A stretch of DNA of 64,000 nt from Paenibacillus sp. FSL R7-0204 (GCF_038002225.1 NZ_JBBOCA010000001.1:5332001-5396000), one strand, 5' to 3'. Counted from the first letter of the stretch, positions 25,957 through 35,252 are shown. The notes: generated from the sequence alone by a model not told the origin. Numbers and translations are program-made.

Positions 25957-26742
25957 ATGAATCACGATTATTATGTGAATTGCATCACTCAGGGAATGGA
26001 CAAATATTTGCATACCCTGGCGTTGGCAGAACATATGCAATATCATCAGGGGGAGGTGGAATGGATTTCTCCTTTGCCTGGCTTCGCCGGCCCCTCACTG
26101 GTTTTTAAAGTATCTCTTGAGGAGGATGCAGCAAGCGAGCATATTGACAATCTGCTGCCTGACTTGAAAACAGGAGCACTTCCAAAAATATGGTTTATCC
26201 CGCCAAGCTCCAAGCCTGCAAACCTAACCGCTATCTTAGCCTCTAAAGGATTCAGGGATTTATCCGATCCTGAAAAGCCTGAATGGGGTATGGCGCTAGA
26301 TTTAGCAACACACCTTAACTTGCCGCAGGCTAATCCGCGACTACATATACACAGGGTTACGTCTTCGTCTGAATTTGCATTATGGATTGATGTGGTGAAT
26401 GAGGCGCTGCATGGCTGGCCTATGTTGAATCAGGCATATTACGAATTTTGGCTTTCACGCAGCGAGCTATCTTTTTATCTTGCTTACCTGGATGGTGTTC
26501 CCATAGCTACCTCGGCTGCCATGCAGACCGGCAATCAGGCATCCATTGAGTTTGTATCTACCCTGCAGCCGTATCGAAATCAAGGTGCTGCAAGCGCTCT
26601 GTGCCTCAAAACCCTCCATGATTTACATAACGCAGGTGTACATACAGCAACCTTGAGAGCAAGCCACGAAGCCAATGCGCTTTATATAAAGCTTGGATTT
26701 AAGCCTTATTTTCAAACCATAGTTATGTCTTATGAAGAATAG
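25957..26742 (+). CDS. GNAT-family N-acetyltransferase
   Basis: 261 residues. The C-terminal half has the GNAT acetyl-CoA fold: ASIEFVSTLQPYRNQGAASALCLKTLHDLHNAG contains the pyrophosphate-binding R/Q-x-x-G-x-A loop, followed by LRASHEANALYIKLGFKPYF. The N-terminal half is the less conserved extension seen in two-domain GNAT proteins. GAGGTAGG lies upstream of the ATG, 13 bp after the RpiR gene. Substrate unknown. Confidence 0.85.
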   Translation: MNHDYYVNCITQGMDKYLHTLALAEHMQYHQGEVEWISPLPGFAGPSLVFKVSLEEDAASEHIDNLLPDLKTGALPKIWFIPPSSKPANLTAILASKGFRDLSDPEKPEWGMALDLATHLNLPQANPRLHIHRVTSSSEFALWIDVVNEALHGWPMLNQAYYEFWLSRSELSFYLAYLDGVPIATSAAMQTGNQASIEFVSTLQPYRNQGAASALCLKTLHDLHNAGVHTATLRASHEANALYIKLGFKPYFQTIVMSYEE

Positions 26743-26894
26743 AACGCCTTTTTCCCCATCGCCACTTACGCATCCATTTCTTACCGAATATTTCACTGAG
26801 AATAACAGAAGTAATCAGGATTACAAAAAAGAAGCCTCTTATTGATTCCTGGATTTGTAGCGCTATAATAAGAAACATAGGTTGTGAAGCACAC

Positions 26895-26963
26895 GCCGCT
26901 TTTAATGCTCTGCCCTTCCAAGTTAGATTCTTGGAGAAGGTTGAGTATTGAGGCGGCTTTTTT
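26895..26963 (+). terminator. Long imperfect hairpin with T run
   Basis: GCCGCTTTTAATGCTC pairs imperfectly with GAGTATTGAGGCGGC, an inner CCAAG/CTTGG stem caps it, and TTTTTT follows. This looks like a terminator. It lies 150 bp after the GNAT gene and about 45 bp before the next start codon. Confidence 0.55.
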
Positions 26964-27008
26964 GCGGGAAAAATAAACACTCAGTTGAGTGTACGAGGAG
27001 GAGTACGG

Positions 27009-27656
27009 ATGCCGCGATTTGAGCAGCAGTACGAGGAATGGTTAGATAGCAATCTGAAGAATGAGAGCAGCCACAGGCGAAAGGAGCTGCTCGGCAAAGG
27101 ATTAGGCCACGGAACAGTTGAATTTCTCCGCAAAGTATGGTTTCCGGCAATCGCTAATTTCGATCATTTGTTTCCAGAATGGGAAGTGCGCGATTTCAAT
27201 AACGGGTACCGCTATCTGGACTTGGCTTATATGCCTGGAGATGCAAAAGGCGGGATTGAGATTCAAGGATATGGACCTCACGCCAGAGATCTGGATGTCA
27301 GACGATTCAAGGATTTATGCCGCCGGCATTGCTTACTGTCCCTTGATAGTTGGACTTTTCTTCCTATCGCTTATCCTTCAATTATCGAAGAACCCAAGCA
27401 ATGTCAGCAATTGGTGTTGTCTTTTATCGGCAAATTCATTGCGACGGATGTTTCTTCCACATTAACTTGGCTGGAAGCGGAGACCCTTCGTTACGCAAGA
27501 CGTCTGCTCAGAGCATTCACACCTTTGGAGCTTGCTAAGCATCTCAAGGTAACGGATAGACACTCCAGACGAATTCTGCATCATTTGGTTGAACAGCAGT
27601 TACTGGATGTTGCTGGAGGACAGCAGCGTTATCGAACATATCAGCTTAGAGTTTAA
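27009..27656 (+). CDS. Uncharacterised protein with DUF559-like core and C-terminal winged helix
   Basis: 215 residues from the ATG at 27009 behind GAGGAGGAG. The middle part (YRYLDLAYMPGDAKGGIEIQGYGPHARDLDVRRFKDLCRRHCLLSLDSW) follows the pattern of DUF559/very-short-patch-type endonuclease folds: D, then E-x-Q-G..H, then D-x-R. The C-terminal 60 residues (PLELAKHLKVTDRHSRRILHHLVEQQLLDV) form a winged helix. The catalytic Asp-Glu-Gln set is plausible but unproven; some Bacillus proteins with this layout may act only as DNA-binding regulators. Confidence 0.65.
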   Translation: MPRFEQQYEEWLDSNLKNESSHRRKELLGKGLGHGTVEFLRKVWFPAIANFDHLFPEWEVRDFNNGYRYLDLAYMPGDAKGGIEIQGYGPHARDLDVRRFKDLCRRHCLLSLDSWTFLPIAYPSIIEEPKQCQQLVLSFIGKFIATDVSSTLTWLEAETLRYARRLLRAFTPLELAKHLKVTDRHSRRILHHLVEQQLLDVAGGQQRYRTYQLRV

Positions 27657-28081
27657 CGTGTGTTTAGGCGCATGAATTATAAAGCTGATGTGGCAAAAAC
27701 ACTTGAATTCCGTGGCTGTGAGCGTGAGAAGTAGAGGTATCAATCAGCTGTAACGGACCGAGGAGCGCCTATTTCTACAAAAAGCACAATTTTACCAAGC
27801 TTACGGACTCAGATGGCGCTATTACTAGATTTCATCTCATATATGGATGGTGAAGAAGCAATAAGCGCGATACGGTCCGTTAGCCCTTTTAATTATGCTG
27901 AATAGAGAACATAAGGGCTGTGGGGTCCGTAGCAATCCTTTAGACACATTTAGAACCGAAGGATACCGACGGAAACCATATTTCGCAGTTGGGGTTCGGG
28001 GTCCGGGGGGGGCGCGGCTCGAGAATGGACCTCAAACCCTTGCGGTTCCCCCACTTAGTCATCCGCATCCCCTGAAACAGC
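27657..28081. other. Intergenic region with a palindromic element, no gene
   Basis: About 425 bp without a credible gene. It holds the 132-bp inverted-repeat element at 27751-27882 and, near 28000, a run of eight G. The 73-codon frame at 27895-28116 lacks a binding site and runs into the tRNA terminator. Confidence 0.5.
27751..27882. repeat. 132-bp MITE-like inverted-repeat element
   Basis: Ends TAACGGACCG and CGGTCCGTTA are perfect inverted repeats. The pairing continues inward with GCGC and TATT against AATA and GCGC. The whole unit could fold into one long hairpin. Size and ends fit a miniature transposable element or REP/BIME-type repeat; no flanking duplication is clear. Confidence 0.5.
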
Positions 28082-28109
28082 AAAAAAGAACGGCATCTCT
28101 GCCGTTCTT
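28082..28109 (-). terminator. Terminator after the tRNA pair
   Basis: Arms AAGAACGGCA and TGCCGTTCTT with a TCTC loop; on the minus strand a run of T follows. It lies 8 nt beyond the tRNA-Lys 3' end. Confidence 0.85.
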
Positions 28110-28116
28110 CATGTGA

Positions 28117-28189
28117 TGGACTCTCAGGGGCTCGAACCCTGGACAAATAGATTAAGAGTCTACTGCTCTACCAACTGAGCTAAGAGTCC
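28117..28189 (-). tRNA. tRNA-Lys (anticodon CTT)
   Basis: Minus strand reads GGACTCTTAGCTCAG at the 5' end, paired with TGAGAGTCC at the 3' end. The anticodon stem GTAGA/TCTAT encloses CTCTTAA, so the anticodon is CTT (codon AAG). The T loop GGTTCGAGCC is intact. CCA is not encoded. Confidence 0.95.
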
Positions 28190-28198
28190 GTATGAAAT

Positions 28199-28274
28199 TG
28201 GTGGAGCCAAGGGGGATCGAACCCCTGACCTCATCGCTGCCAGCGATGCGCTCTCCCAGCTGAGCTATGGCCCC
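28199..28274 (-). tRNA. tRNA-Ala (anticodon GGC)
   Basis: Minus strand reads GGGGCCATAGCTCAG at the 5' end. The anticodon stem CATCG/CGATG encloses CTGGCAG, giving anticodon GGC. The T arm GGGGTTCGATCCCC is intact and CCA is encoded (28199-28201). It is transcribed just before tRNA-Lys, 9 nt apart, so both probably come from one transcript. Confidence 0.95.
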
Positions 28275-28525
28275 ATGTTTTTACAATTTAACCAATTTAG
28301 AATTACATTATGTATTCTAAAATCTGATCTGAGCGATAAGCTCAAGCCGCTTATTCATCAATGTGTTTCGTAGGCGACTTCTATATAATACAGAAATCTG
28401 CTTTCAGTGTCAACACTTTTTCGAAATTAATTTTGATACAAGATGCTCCACCCGGGAACTGACCTCTCAACCTCAAGGCCAGCCCCTGTACTCCAATCGA
28501 ACCCTTCTCTCCTAAGCAGCGAAGC

Positions 28526-29002
28526 TTACAGCCCGTCCAGCTCCTCCGTGTTCTTGGAGAGCAGTCCCTTCAGTTCCTTCATGAACATGTTAATGTCCTT
28601 GAACTGGCGGTACACGGATGCGAAGCGGACGTAGGCTACTTCGTCGACAGGATAGAGCTGCTCCATGACCAGCTCGCCGATCTGGCGGCTCTCGATCTCG
28701 GCGAGGGCGATGCCGCGCAGGCTTTTCTCCACCTCGGATACCATGACCTCCAGGCGCTCTACAGGGACCGGACGCTTCTCGCAGGCACGGATCAGACCGC
28801 GGAGAATTTTGTCACGGCTGAACTCTTCACGGCTGCCGTCTTTTTTGATCACAATCAGGGGGGTCTCTTCAATCATCTCGAAGGTGGTGAAACGGCGGCT
28901 GCACAGCTCGCATTCCCGCCTGCGGCGAATGGACTTATTCTCATTGGCCGGTCGCGAGTCCAGGACTTTGGTATTGGTGTGGTCGCAGTAAGGGCATTTC
29001 AT
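28526..29002 (-). CDS. nrdR: Transcriptional repressor NrdR
   Basis: 158 residues from the ATG at 29002 ([18 protein letters not shown]). The N-terminal zinc ribbon has Cys pairs CPYC and CELC, followed by the ATP-cone domain ([32 protein letters not shown]). NrdR senses dATP/ATP and represses ribonucleotide reductase genes through NrdR boxes. Its place near coaE, mutM and polA matches the B. subtilis order. A longer frame from 29056 has an N-terminus foreign to the family and is not used. Confidence 0.95.
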   Translation of the reverse strand: MKCPYCDHTNTKVLDSRPANENKSIRRRRECELCSRRFTTFEMIEETPLIVIKKDGSREEFSRDKILRGLIRACEKRPVPVERLEVMVSEVEKSLRGIALAEIESRQIGELVMEQLYPVDEVAYVRFASVYRQFKDINMFMKELKGLLSKNTEELDGL

Positions 29003-29167
29003 AAGCTTCTTCACTTCCTCATCATTAGAATGGGTTGGCCCGGCCCCTTGATACACAAGGGCTATGCGGGCATCATTTAATTTCCAGAAAACACCGTTTA
29101 TTTGTTGTTATGAATCTGACATGTCCGGCGCATAATACAGTTACCAACCGATAGGAGGTGAACAGCA

Positions 29168-29386
29168 ATGAGCCAAAATAACAACTCCAATAACCTGGTA
29201 GCTCCAAACTCACGCGGTGCCTTGGAACAACTGAAATATGAAGTTGCCCAGGAACTAGGTATCACCCTCTCCCCAGACGGATACCAAGGCAATAAAACTT
29301 CTTACGAAAACGGTTCGATCGGTGGTTACATCACTAAACGTCTTGTAACCCTGGCTGAACAGCAATTGGCAGGTCAGTACAAATAA
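29168..29386 (+). CDS. Small acid-soluble spore protein, alpha/beta type
   Basis: 72 residues with AGGAGGTGA upstream. The two family blocks are present: LEQLKYEVAQELGI, the germination-protease region, and GSIGGYITKRLVTLAEQQL. These proteins coat DNA in the dormant spore and protect it from UV and heat. The gene should be transcribed in the forespore (sigma G). It shows that the organism makes endospores. Confidence 0.95.
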   Translation: MSQNNNSNNLVAPNSRGALEQLKYEVAQELGITLSPDGYQGNKTSYENGSIGGYITKRLVTLAEQQLAGQYK

Positions 29387-29417
29387 TAACCTGTTAAGCG
29401 CGACATAAGCTTGCCTA

Positions 29418-29458
29418 AGAAGTATCGAACGGCCTCCGGCCGTTTGATGCTTCTTTTT
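29418..29458 (+). terminator. Terminator after the spore-protein gene
   Basis: Core arms AACGGCC/GGCCGTT with a TCC loop, extended outward by AGAAG/CTTCT, then TTTTT. Confidence 0.85.
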
Positions 29459-29487
29459 ACATAACAGCAGCAGAAGTAATAAGCACC

Positions 29488-30054
29488 CTAGAACTCACTG
29501 TAGAGCTCGGTGTATTGATCATAATAATAAATCACACGCTGCACGTAGTGACGCGTCTCACCGAACGGAATGTCCTTCACAGAGGCTTCTGTCCCGTCCC
29601 ACTGCCCTTCATCCAGCCAGCTCTGCACCTTGCCGGGTCCGGCATTATAGGCGGCGATGACCGCTATACGGTTGCCGTCGAACTGCTTGGACAGCGTAGA
29701 CAAATACCAGGTGCCCAGTTCAATATTGGATGAGGGCTCTTCCTTCAGCCGCTCCAGCGACACGTCGGGGAGCTTGGCCTTTTCGAGCGCCCACTTAGCG
29801 GTATCCGGCATAAGCTGCATGAGTCCCAGCGCGCCTTTTTTGGATTCGCGTCCGGTCTTATAATTGGTCTCCACACGGATAATGGATGCCACCAGGAACG
29901 GGTCCATCTCATACGTCCGGCTGTGCTGGCGGATCTCTGCTTTATAATGAATAGGATAAAACCATGACATCCAGTTGGAGCCGAGAAACAGGATCGCGGT
30001 GAAGCCGATAAACAGCAGCAGCAGGACTCTTTTTTTGCGCAGCCACTTCATCAT
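29488..30054 (-). CDS. Membrane-anchored lytic transglycosylase (SLT domain)
   Basis: 188 residues from the ATG at 30054, which overlaps the coaE stop. A membrane anchor lies near the N-terminus (VLLLLFIGFTAILFLGSNW). The SLT domain follows, with catalytic Glu in SIIRVETNYKTG, GALGLMQLMPDTAKW, and AVIAAYNAGPGKVQSWL. It cleaves peptidoglycan between MurNAc and GlcNAc, forming 1,6-anhydro ends. Bacillus relatives sit at the same place after coaE (YtcD/YjbJ-like). Confidence 0.9.
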   Translation of the reverse strand: MMKWLRKKRVLLLLFIGFTAILFLGSNWMSWFYPIHYKAEIRQHSRTYEMDPFLVASIIRVETNYKTGRESKKGALGLMQLMPDTAKWALEKAKLPDVSLERLKEEPSSNIELGTWYLSTLSKQFDGNRIAVIAAYNAGPGKVQSWLDEGQWDGTEASVKDIPFGETRHYVQRVIYYYDQYTELYSEF

Positions 30055-30647
30055 ATCAGGCCCAGCCTGTCCCACAGCCGGGCAACCTGAAGCTCTGCAG
30101 ACTCCGGATCACCGCTATTGTCGATCACATAATTCGCTTTCCTGCGCTTCAGTTCAATATCCATCTGCGACCTCAGCCGGTCCTCAGCCTGTTCCAGCTT
30201 CATTCCGCTGCGCTCCATGAGGCGGGCTAACTGAACCCTTCTCGGAACATAGACCACAATAATCTGCTCAAACAAGGAATCCAGCTCTGATTCGTAGAGC
30301 AGCGGAATGTCGACAATGACCAGCCGCTGCGGATTCTCCTGCTCAAGCGCATACATTCTGTCCTTGATCTCCTTGCGGATTGCTGGATGGGTCAGGTTAT
30401 TCAATGTCTTGAGCCCCTCCGGGTCCCGGAAGACAATCTCGCCAAGCCCCGCCCGGTCCAGCGAGCCGTCAGGCAACAGGATGCGGTCTCCAAAAGCCTC
30501 CACCGCTGCCGCCAGCACCGGATGTCCGGGGAGCATCACCTCTCTGGCGATGACATCGGCGTCCACCAGTGCAGCTCCCTTGCGGACAAACAGCGCAGAC
30601 ACGGTGCTTTTTCCCGAAGCTATGCCTCCGGTTAAGCCTATAATCAT
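30051..30647 (-). CDS. coaE: Dephospho-CoA kinase
   Basis: 198 residues, usual length. Walker A is IGLTGGIASGKSTV. Further family blocks are GAALVDADVIAREV, GDRILLPDGSLDRAGLGEIVF and VVDIPLLYES. It performs the last step of CoA synthesis, phosphorylating the 3' hydroxyl of dephospho-CoA. GAGGTGAG lies before the ATG. It overlaps the lytic transglycosylase gene and follows ytaF by 9 bp, as in B. subtilis. Confidence 0.96.
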   Translation of the reverse strand: MIIGLTGGIASGKSTVSALFVRKGAALVDADVIAREVMLPGHPVLAAAVEAFGDRILLPDGSLDRAGLGEIVFRDPEGLKTLNNLTHPAIRKEIKDRMYALEQENPQRLVIVDIPLLYESELDSLFEQIIVVYVPRRVQLARLMERSGMKLEQAEDRLRSQMDIELKRRKANYVIDNSGDPESAELQVARLWDRLGLI

Positions 30648-30656
30648 GTACTCACC

Positions 30657-31358
30657 TCATAATAACTTCATTATACCCATTACAATTAATAATATCGCGG
30701 GCAGCGCAGCCGCATGCTTCATCCAGTAGCTGCCGGATAATCGTAGTCCCGTCTTCATCCCCAGCAGCAGAAAGGTTCCGCTGAATACAGCGATCATCAG
30801 CGAGGTGGACCACGGGCTGAATCCGAGCAGTGCCGCGCCGAGACCGGCCCCGAAGGCATCCAGCGATAACGCGATCCCCAGAATCATAGCTTCCATGGAG
30901 GAAATACTCCCCGAGGCATCCATATCAGCGGAAGACGGCGTGCGGAGAATCTGTATCACCACGCCCAGATGGCGAAGCTCCAGAGAGAATACAGCCGGCT
31001 TCAGCTCTGTCTCAGCACTCTGTGCGGCAGCAGCCGTCTCCAGCATGGTCTCCTGCCTTGACGCAGTCTCTTCCTGCTCCTTTTCCTTCTGCGTCAGCAT
31101 CTGGAACAGGGACCAGCAGCCCATTAAGACGAGAATAACCGCTCCGACACTGGAAGCGGCATTCGGCGAGACTACCTTGGCCAGCAGCACGCCGACCTGC
31201 ATAGAACCATAAATGACGACCCCTGAACAGAGCGAAATAATGATAATGGAGAGCAAGGGGATTTTCATTTTACGCAGTCCATATGTAATGCCTACACCAA
31301 ATCCATCCAGACTAAGCGCAAACGCAAGCAACAGCAAAGACAACAATGGGCTCAGCAC
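30657..31358 (-). CDS. ytaF: Sporulation membrane protein YtaF
   Basis: 233 residues from a GTG at 31358 chosen because GGGAGG lies 8 nt upstream and because YtaF proteins begin close to the motif LLLAFALSLDGFGVGITYGLRKM. Six membrane segments, with a second copy of the signature (MILGIALSLDAFGAGLGAALLGF) showing the two-repeat MntP-like fold. YtaF belongs to the sporulation genes and may move a cation. The charged loop between the halves (TQKEKEQEETASRQ) is cytoplasmic. Confidence 0.88.
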   Translation of the reverse strand: MLSPLLSLLLLAFALSLDGFGVGITYGLRKMKIPLLSIIIISLCSGVVIYGSMQVGVLLAKVVSPNAASSVGAVILVLMGCWSLFQMLTQKEKEQEETASRQETMLETAAAAQSAETELKPAVFSLELRHLGVVIQILRTPSSADMDASGSISSMEAMILGIALSLDAFGAGLGAALLGFSPWSTSLMIAVFSGTFLLLGMKTGLRLSGSYWMKHAAALPAILLIVMGIMKLL

Positions 31359-31536
31359 CCGCAATCCCTCCCGTGAAGAACCGGAGCCGGAGCTCCGTTT
31401 CGCCGTAATCAGCAATCTTCACACATTATATGGGCGGGACGGGCAGTAAGTGCCTGCCTTTATACAGAACGGTTATACCTCAGGTGTAACTAGCCCGGAA
31501 ACGGGCGGTAAATGCAGCGCTGACTCTAAATAAAAA

Positions 31537-32379
31537 TTACAGAATCACTACAGGTACGGGCTGGCAGGTAGGACAATAATGCGTTCCCCGTCCGCCGACC
31601 ACGCTCTTCTCAATCAGCGTGCCGCAGTTGGCACACGGCTGATCCTTGCGTCCGTAGATCTTGTGCTGATCCTGATAGCTCCCGCTCTCCCCCTGGCCGT
31701 TGACATACGACTTCACGGAGGAGCCTCCGGCATTCACCGCTTCCGTCAGTGTTGCGACAATAGCATGGTGCAGTCTGGCCAGCTGATCCTCCGAGAGGGA
31801 CTTCGCGGTCTCCTCCGGGTGGATGCCTGCACGATGCAGGGACTCATCTACATAAATATTGCCGATACCTACTATATATTCCTGATTGAGCAGCAGCGGC
31901 TTGATCTTGGTGCTCCGCTTCGCGACAATCTCTTTGAACCGCTCCAGCGTGAAATCGGCATCCAGCGGCTCCTGCCCCAGCTTGTTCAGCGGCTTCAGCT
32001 GCAGATCCTCTCCCGGCTGGAACAGATGCATCGTCCCGAATTGGCGCACATCCGTATAACGCAGCTCAGTCCCGTCCGTGAAATGGAAAATAACATGCGT
32101 ATGCTTGTCCAGCAGCTCGCCCTCACGGTACACGCCGTAACGGCCCTCCATCCGCAGATGGGAGACCATCACCAGCCCGTCAAAGACGAACCGCAGGAAC
32201 TTGCCTCTTCGTTCAACTGTAACCACACTATGGCCTGCCAGCATATGGGCGAAGGCCTGAATATCATCCGGGCGCTGAATAATCCGCGGCAGCCGGACGG
32301 TGACATGCTCTATCTGCTTGCCTGTAATTAACTCATTAAGTGTTCTTCTGACTGTTTCGACTTCCGGCAATTCCGGCAT
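31537..32379 (-). CDS. mutM: Formamidopyrimidine-DNA glycosylase
   Basis: 280 residues. The start at 32379 gives MPELPEVETVRR; Pro after the removed Met is the Schiff-base nucleophile, and Glu next to it takes part in catalysis. The C-terminal zinc finger is CANC...CPTC. A Met codon one triplet earlier (32382) is in frame, but the family N-terminus requires the second. It removes 8-oxoguanine and formamidopyrimidines and cuts the strand. Position after polA matches B. subtilis. Confidence 0.96.
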   Translation of the reverse strand: MPELPEVETVRRTLNELITGKQIEHVTVRLPRIIQRPDDIQAFAHMLAGHSVVTVERRGKFLRFVFDGLVMVSHLRMEGRYGVYREGELLDKHTHVIFHFTDGTELRYTDVRQFGTMHLFQPGEDLQLKPLNKLGQEPLDADFTLERFKEIVAKRSTKIKPLLLNQEYIVGIGNIYVDESLHRAGIHPEETAKSLSEDQLARLHHAIVATLTEAVNAGGSSVKSYVNGQGESGSYQDQHKIYGRKDQPCANCGTLIEKSVVGGRGTHYCPTCQPVPVVIL

Positions 32380-32430
32380 CATGGCTCACCTCCACTCCAT
32401 TATACCGGATATCTGCCATGTGCGGGGAGC

Positions 32431-35103
32431 CTATTTCGCTTCGTACCAGTTGCTGCCATAACTTACCTCTGCCTTCAGCGGAACAGACAGCTGCAGCGCT
32501 CCGGCCATCACCTCGGGCAGCAGCTGCTTCATCTGCTCCAGCTCCTCCTCCGGCACCTCGAACACTAACTCATCGTGTACCTGGAGCAGCATCCGGCTCT
32601 TCAGGCCGCGCTCATGCAGCGCCCTATCCATATGAACCATGGCCAGCTTGATAATATCCGCAGCGGTTCCCTGAATTGGCGTATTCATCGCCGTACGTTC
32701 TGCGAAGGACCGCAGATTGAAGTTCTTCGCATTGATATCCGGCAGATAACGGCGGCGCTCCAGCAGCGTAGTTACATACCCCTGTTTACGGGCCTCGACT
32801 ACGATGTCATCCATGTAACGGCGCACACCTTGGAATACCTCGAAATACTGCTCAATGAACCGGGCCGCTTCCTTACGCGGAATGTTCAAGTTCTGCGACA
32901 GGCCATAATCGCTGATGCCGTACACAATCCCGAAGTTAACCGCTTTGGCGGACCGGCGCATATTACTGTCCACACTCTCCGCAGGAACGCCGAATACGTC
33001 CATCGCAGTCTTGGTATGAATATCCATATCCTCGACAAAAGCTTCCTTCATCCGCTCATCACCCGAGATATGCGCCAGCACACGCAGCTCGATCTGCGAG
33101 TAATCCGCCGCCAGAATCGACCAGCCCGGCTCGGAGGGCACGAATACCTTACGGAGCTTGCGGCCCTCTTCGAGCCGGATCGGAATATTCTGCAGGTTCG
33201 GGAACTGGCTGCTGAGCCGGCCCGTAGCAGCAATCGTTTGCCGGTAGAAGGTATGCACCTTGCCTGTCTCCGGCGAAATTTCCTTCATTAAACCTTCGAC
33301 ATACGTAGATTGCAGCTTGGCCAGGGTGCGGTATTGCAGAATCAGGCGCACGGCGTCATGATAAGGCGCAAGCTTTTCCAGTACCTCGGCATCGGTCGAA
33401 TATCCGGTCTTCGTCTTCTTCACAACCGGCAGACCGAGCTTCACGAACAGAACCTCGCCCAGCTGCTTCGGAGAATTCAGATTGAATTCGGTTCCGCAGG
33501 CGGCGTAGATTTCAGTGACCAGCCGGGAGATCTGGGCTTCGAATTCCTTACCGAGCTGAATGAGATCGTCCTTATTCACAGCGATGCCCTGCTTCTCCAT
33601 ATCGGCGAGAATCCGTGACAGCGGCATCTCCAGGTCCTGGAACAGACCGGTCATGTCCGTCTTGTCCAGCTCCTCCTGCTGCTTCTGCACAATGCCAAGC
33701 ACAGTCGCACTTTTGCGGGCGACATGCTCACCGAGAATCGCAAGCTCAGGAATTCTATATTTGGCCCCTTTGCCGAAAACATCCTCATCCGGCGACAAGC
33801 GGGGCAGGCCGTATTTCGTGGTCAGGTCATTCAGATTCTGGCTCGCTTCAGTCGGGTCCAGCAGGTAAGCGGCCAGCTGAACATCATTAGCGGCTCCGGC
33901 AAAAGCAATCCCCTGCCAATGCAGCGCCAGATCGGCACGGTGCAGATCATACCCGCTCTTCGGCGCCTGCTCGTCACCGAGCCAGTCCCGCAGGGGGGCT
34001 GCCGAGGGACTCTTCAGCAGGGCAAAAGGCACAAAGTAATGCTGCTCCGGCGAAGACAGCCCGAGGCCGATCACTTCGGCACGGTGCGGGTTCTCCCCGT
34101 TAGATTCCACATGCAGAGCGGAGATGCCCGGCAGTGCCTGTACCAGCTTCTCTATTCCGGCTTCATCAACGATTGTAATCGTAAGCTCTGCCGCTTCCAC
34201 CGCAGCGGGGCCGGACAGGCTGCCGTCTGCCGCATGGGAATAGGCGCTGAGCGACAGGCGCTCCAGCAGGGACTTGAACTCCAGCTTCGCCAGGGCAGGG
34301 CCCGCCGTATCGGCAACAATACCGCTGAACACCATATCCTCCCAGGTATGTTCAAGCGGAACCTCACGGTAGATCGTCGCTAATTTTTTGCTCATGATGG
34401 CGCTGTCCGCATGCTCTTCCAGCTTCTCCTTCATCTTCCCCTTCAGCTCACCGGTTCCGGCCAGCACGCCCTCCACCGATCCGAACTGCTGGAGCAGCTT
34501 AAGCGCTGTCTTCTCCCCGACTCCCGGCACCCCGGGAATATTGTCGCTGGCATCGCCCATCAGCCCCTTCAGATCAATGATCTGCTCAGGGGTGAGATCA
34601 TATTTATCGCGGATCTGCTTAGGCCCGTACAGCTCCACATCCGTAACTCCCTTACGCACCAGTGCGATGGTGGTATGCTCGGAAGCCAGCTGCAGCATAT
34701 CCTTATCCCCCGACACAATCATCACCTGACGGCCGGCGGCATCCGCTTCCCTGGAGATGGTGCCGATAATATCGTCAGCCTCGTAGCCTGCAATCTCGAA
34801 CTGCGGAACTCCCAGACCCTTCAGCAGCTCCTTGAGCAGCGGGAACTGCTCGGACAGCTCCGGCGGGGTCTTCTGGCGTCCGCCCTTATAATCTTCATAG
34901 CCTTCATGCCGGAAAGTAATCTTTCCCGCGTCGAAGGCCACAATCATATGTGACGGTTTATGCTCCTCCAGCAGACGGAGCAGCATCGTCGTGAAACCGT
35001 ATACCGCATTCGTCTGCTGTCCCGCTGTATTCGTCAACGGCGGCATGGCGAAGAACGCCCGGTAAATGATATTATTTCCATCAATGAGTATCAGCTTGTC
35101 CAC
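32431..35103 (-). CDS. polA: DNA polymerase I
   Basis: 890 residues from the GTG at 35103 (VDKLILIDGNNIIYRAFFAMP), with GAGGTG just upstream. Residues 1-290 are the 5'-3' exonuclease (YEADDIIGT, GLMGDASDNIPGVPGVGEKTA). Residues 310-500 are the 3'-5' exonuclease fold without its metal-binding acids, as in Bacillus. The polymerase has motif A LAADYSQIELRVLAHIS, motif B RRSAKAVNFGIVYGIS and motif C LLQVHDELVFEV. It fills repair gaps and replaces RNA primers. In B. subtilis it follows phoR; here pstB and phoU come between. Confidence 0.97.
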   Translation of the reverse strand: MDKLILIDGNNIIYRAFFAMPPLTNTAGQQTNAVYGFTTMLLRLLEEHKPSHMIVAFDAGKITFRHEGYEDYKGGRQKTPPELSEQFPLLKELLKGLGVPQFEIAGYEADDIIGTISREADAAGRQVMIVSGDKDMLQLASEHTTIALVRKGVTDVELYGPKQIRDKYDLTPEQIIDLKGLMGDASDNIPGVPGVGEKTALKLLQQFGSVEGVLAGTGELKGKMKEKLEEHADSAIMSKKLATIYREVPLEHTWEDMVFSGIVADTAGPALAKLEFKSLLERLSLSAYSHAADGSLSGPAAVEAAELTITIVDEAGIEKLVQALPGISALHVESNGENPHRAEVIGLGLSSPEQHYFVPFALLKSPSAAPLRDWLGDEQAPKSGYDLHRADLALHWQGIAFAGAANDVQLAAYLLDPTEASQNLNDLTTKYGLPRLSPDEDVFGKGAKYRIPELAILGEHVARKSATVLGIVQKQQEELDKTDMTGLFQDLEMPLSRILADMEKQGIAVNKDDLIQLGKEFEAQISRLVTEIYAACGTEFNLNSPKQLGEVLFVKLGLPVVKKTKTGYSTDAEVLEKLAPYHDAVRLILQYRTLAKLQSTYVEGLMKEISPETGKVHTFYRQTIAATGRLSSQFPNLQNIPIRLEEGRKLRKVFVPSEPGWSILAADYSQIELRVLAHISGDERMKEAFVEDMDIHTKTAMDVFGVPAESVDSNMRRSAKAVNFGIVYGISDYGLSQNLNIPRKEAARFIEQYFEVFQGVRRYMDDIVVEARKQGYVTTLLERRRYLPDINAKNFNLRSFAERTAMNTPIQGTAADIIKLAMVHMDRALHERGLKSRMLLQVHDELVFEVPEEELEQMKQLLPEVMAGALQLSVPLKAEVSYGSNWYEAK

Positions 35104-35203
35104 ACTAGCACCTCGCCTTTTTCTTGCTTTCTCCTTACATAGTACCATATGCTCTGCACCAAGACGAAATGGCTCTGCCACGAATCGCCGCTTTATGCCA
35201 AAA

Positions 35204-35240
35204 TAAAAAACAAGCCCCCGGAATGAAGGCTCGCCTCTGG
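35204..35240 (-). terminator. Short hairpin with T run between phoU and polA
   Basis: On the minus strand GAGCC and GGCTT arms are followed by TTTTTT, about 15 nt after the phoU stop. The stem is short, so termination may be partial. Confidence 0.5.
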
Positions 35241-35252
35241 CAGTCTATACTG

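Noticed and set aside
26723..26980. 85-codon minus-strand frame with a hydrophobic stretch
   Set aside because: It overlaps the GNAT gene end and the long terminator hairpin and lacks a binding site.
27895..28116. 73-codon frame before the tRNA genes
   Set aside because: No binding site, crosses a G run and the tRNA terminator; no protein-like pattern.
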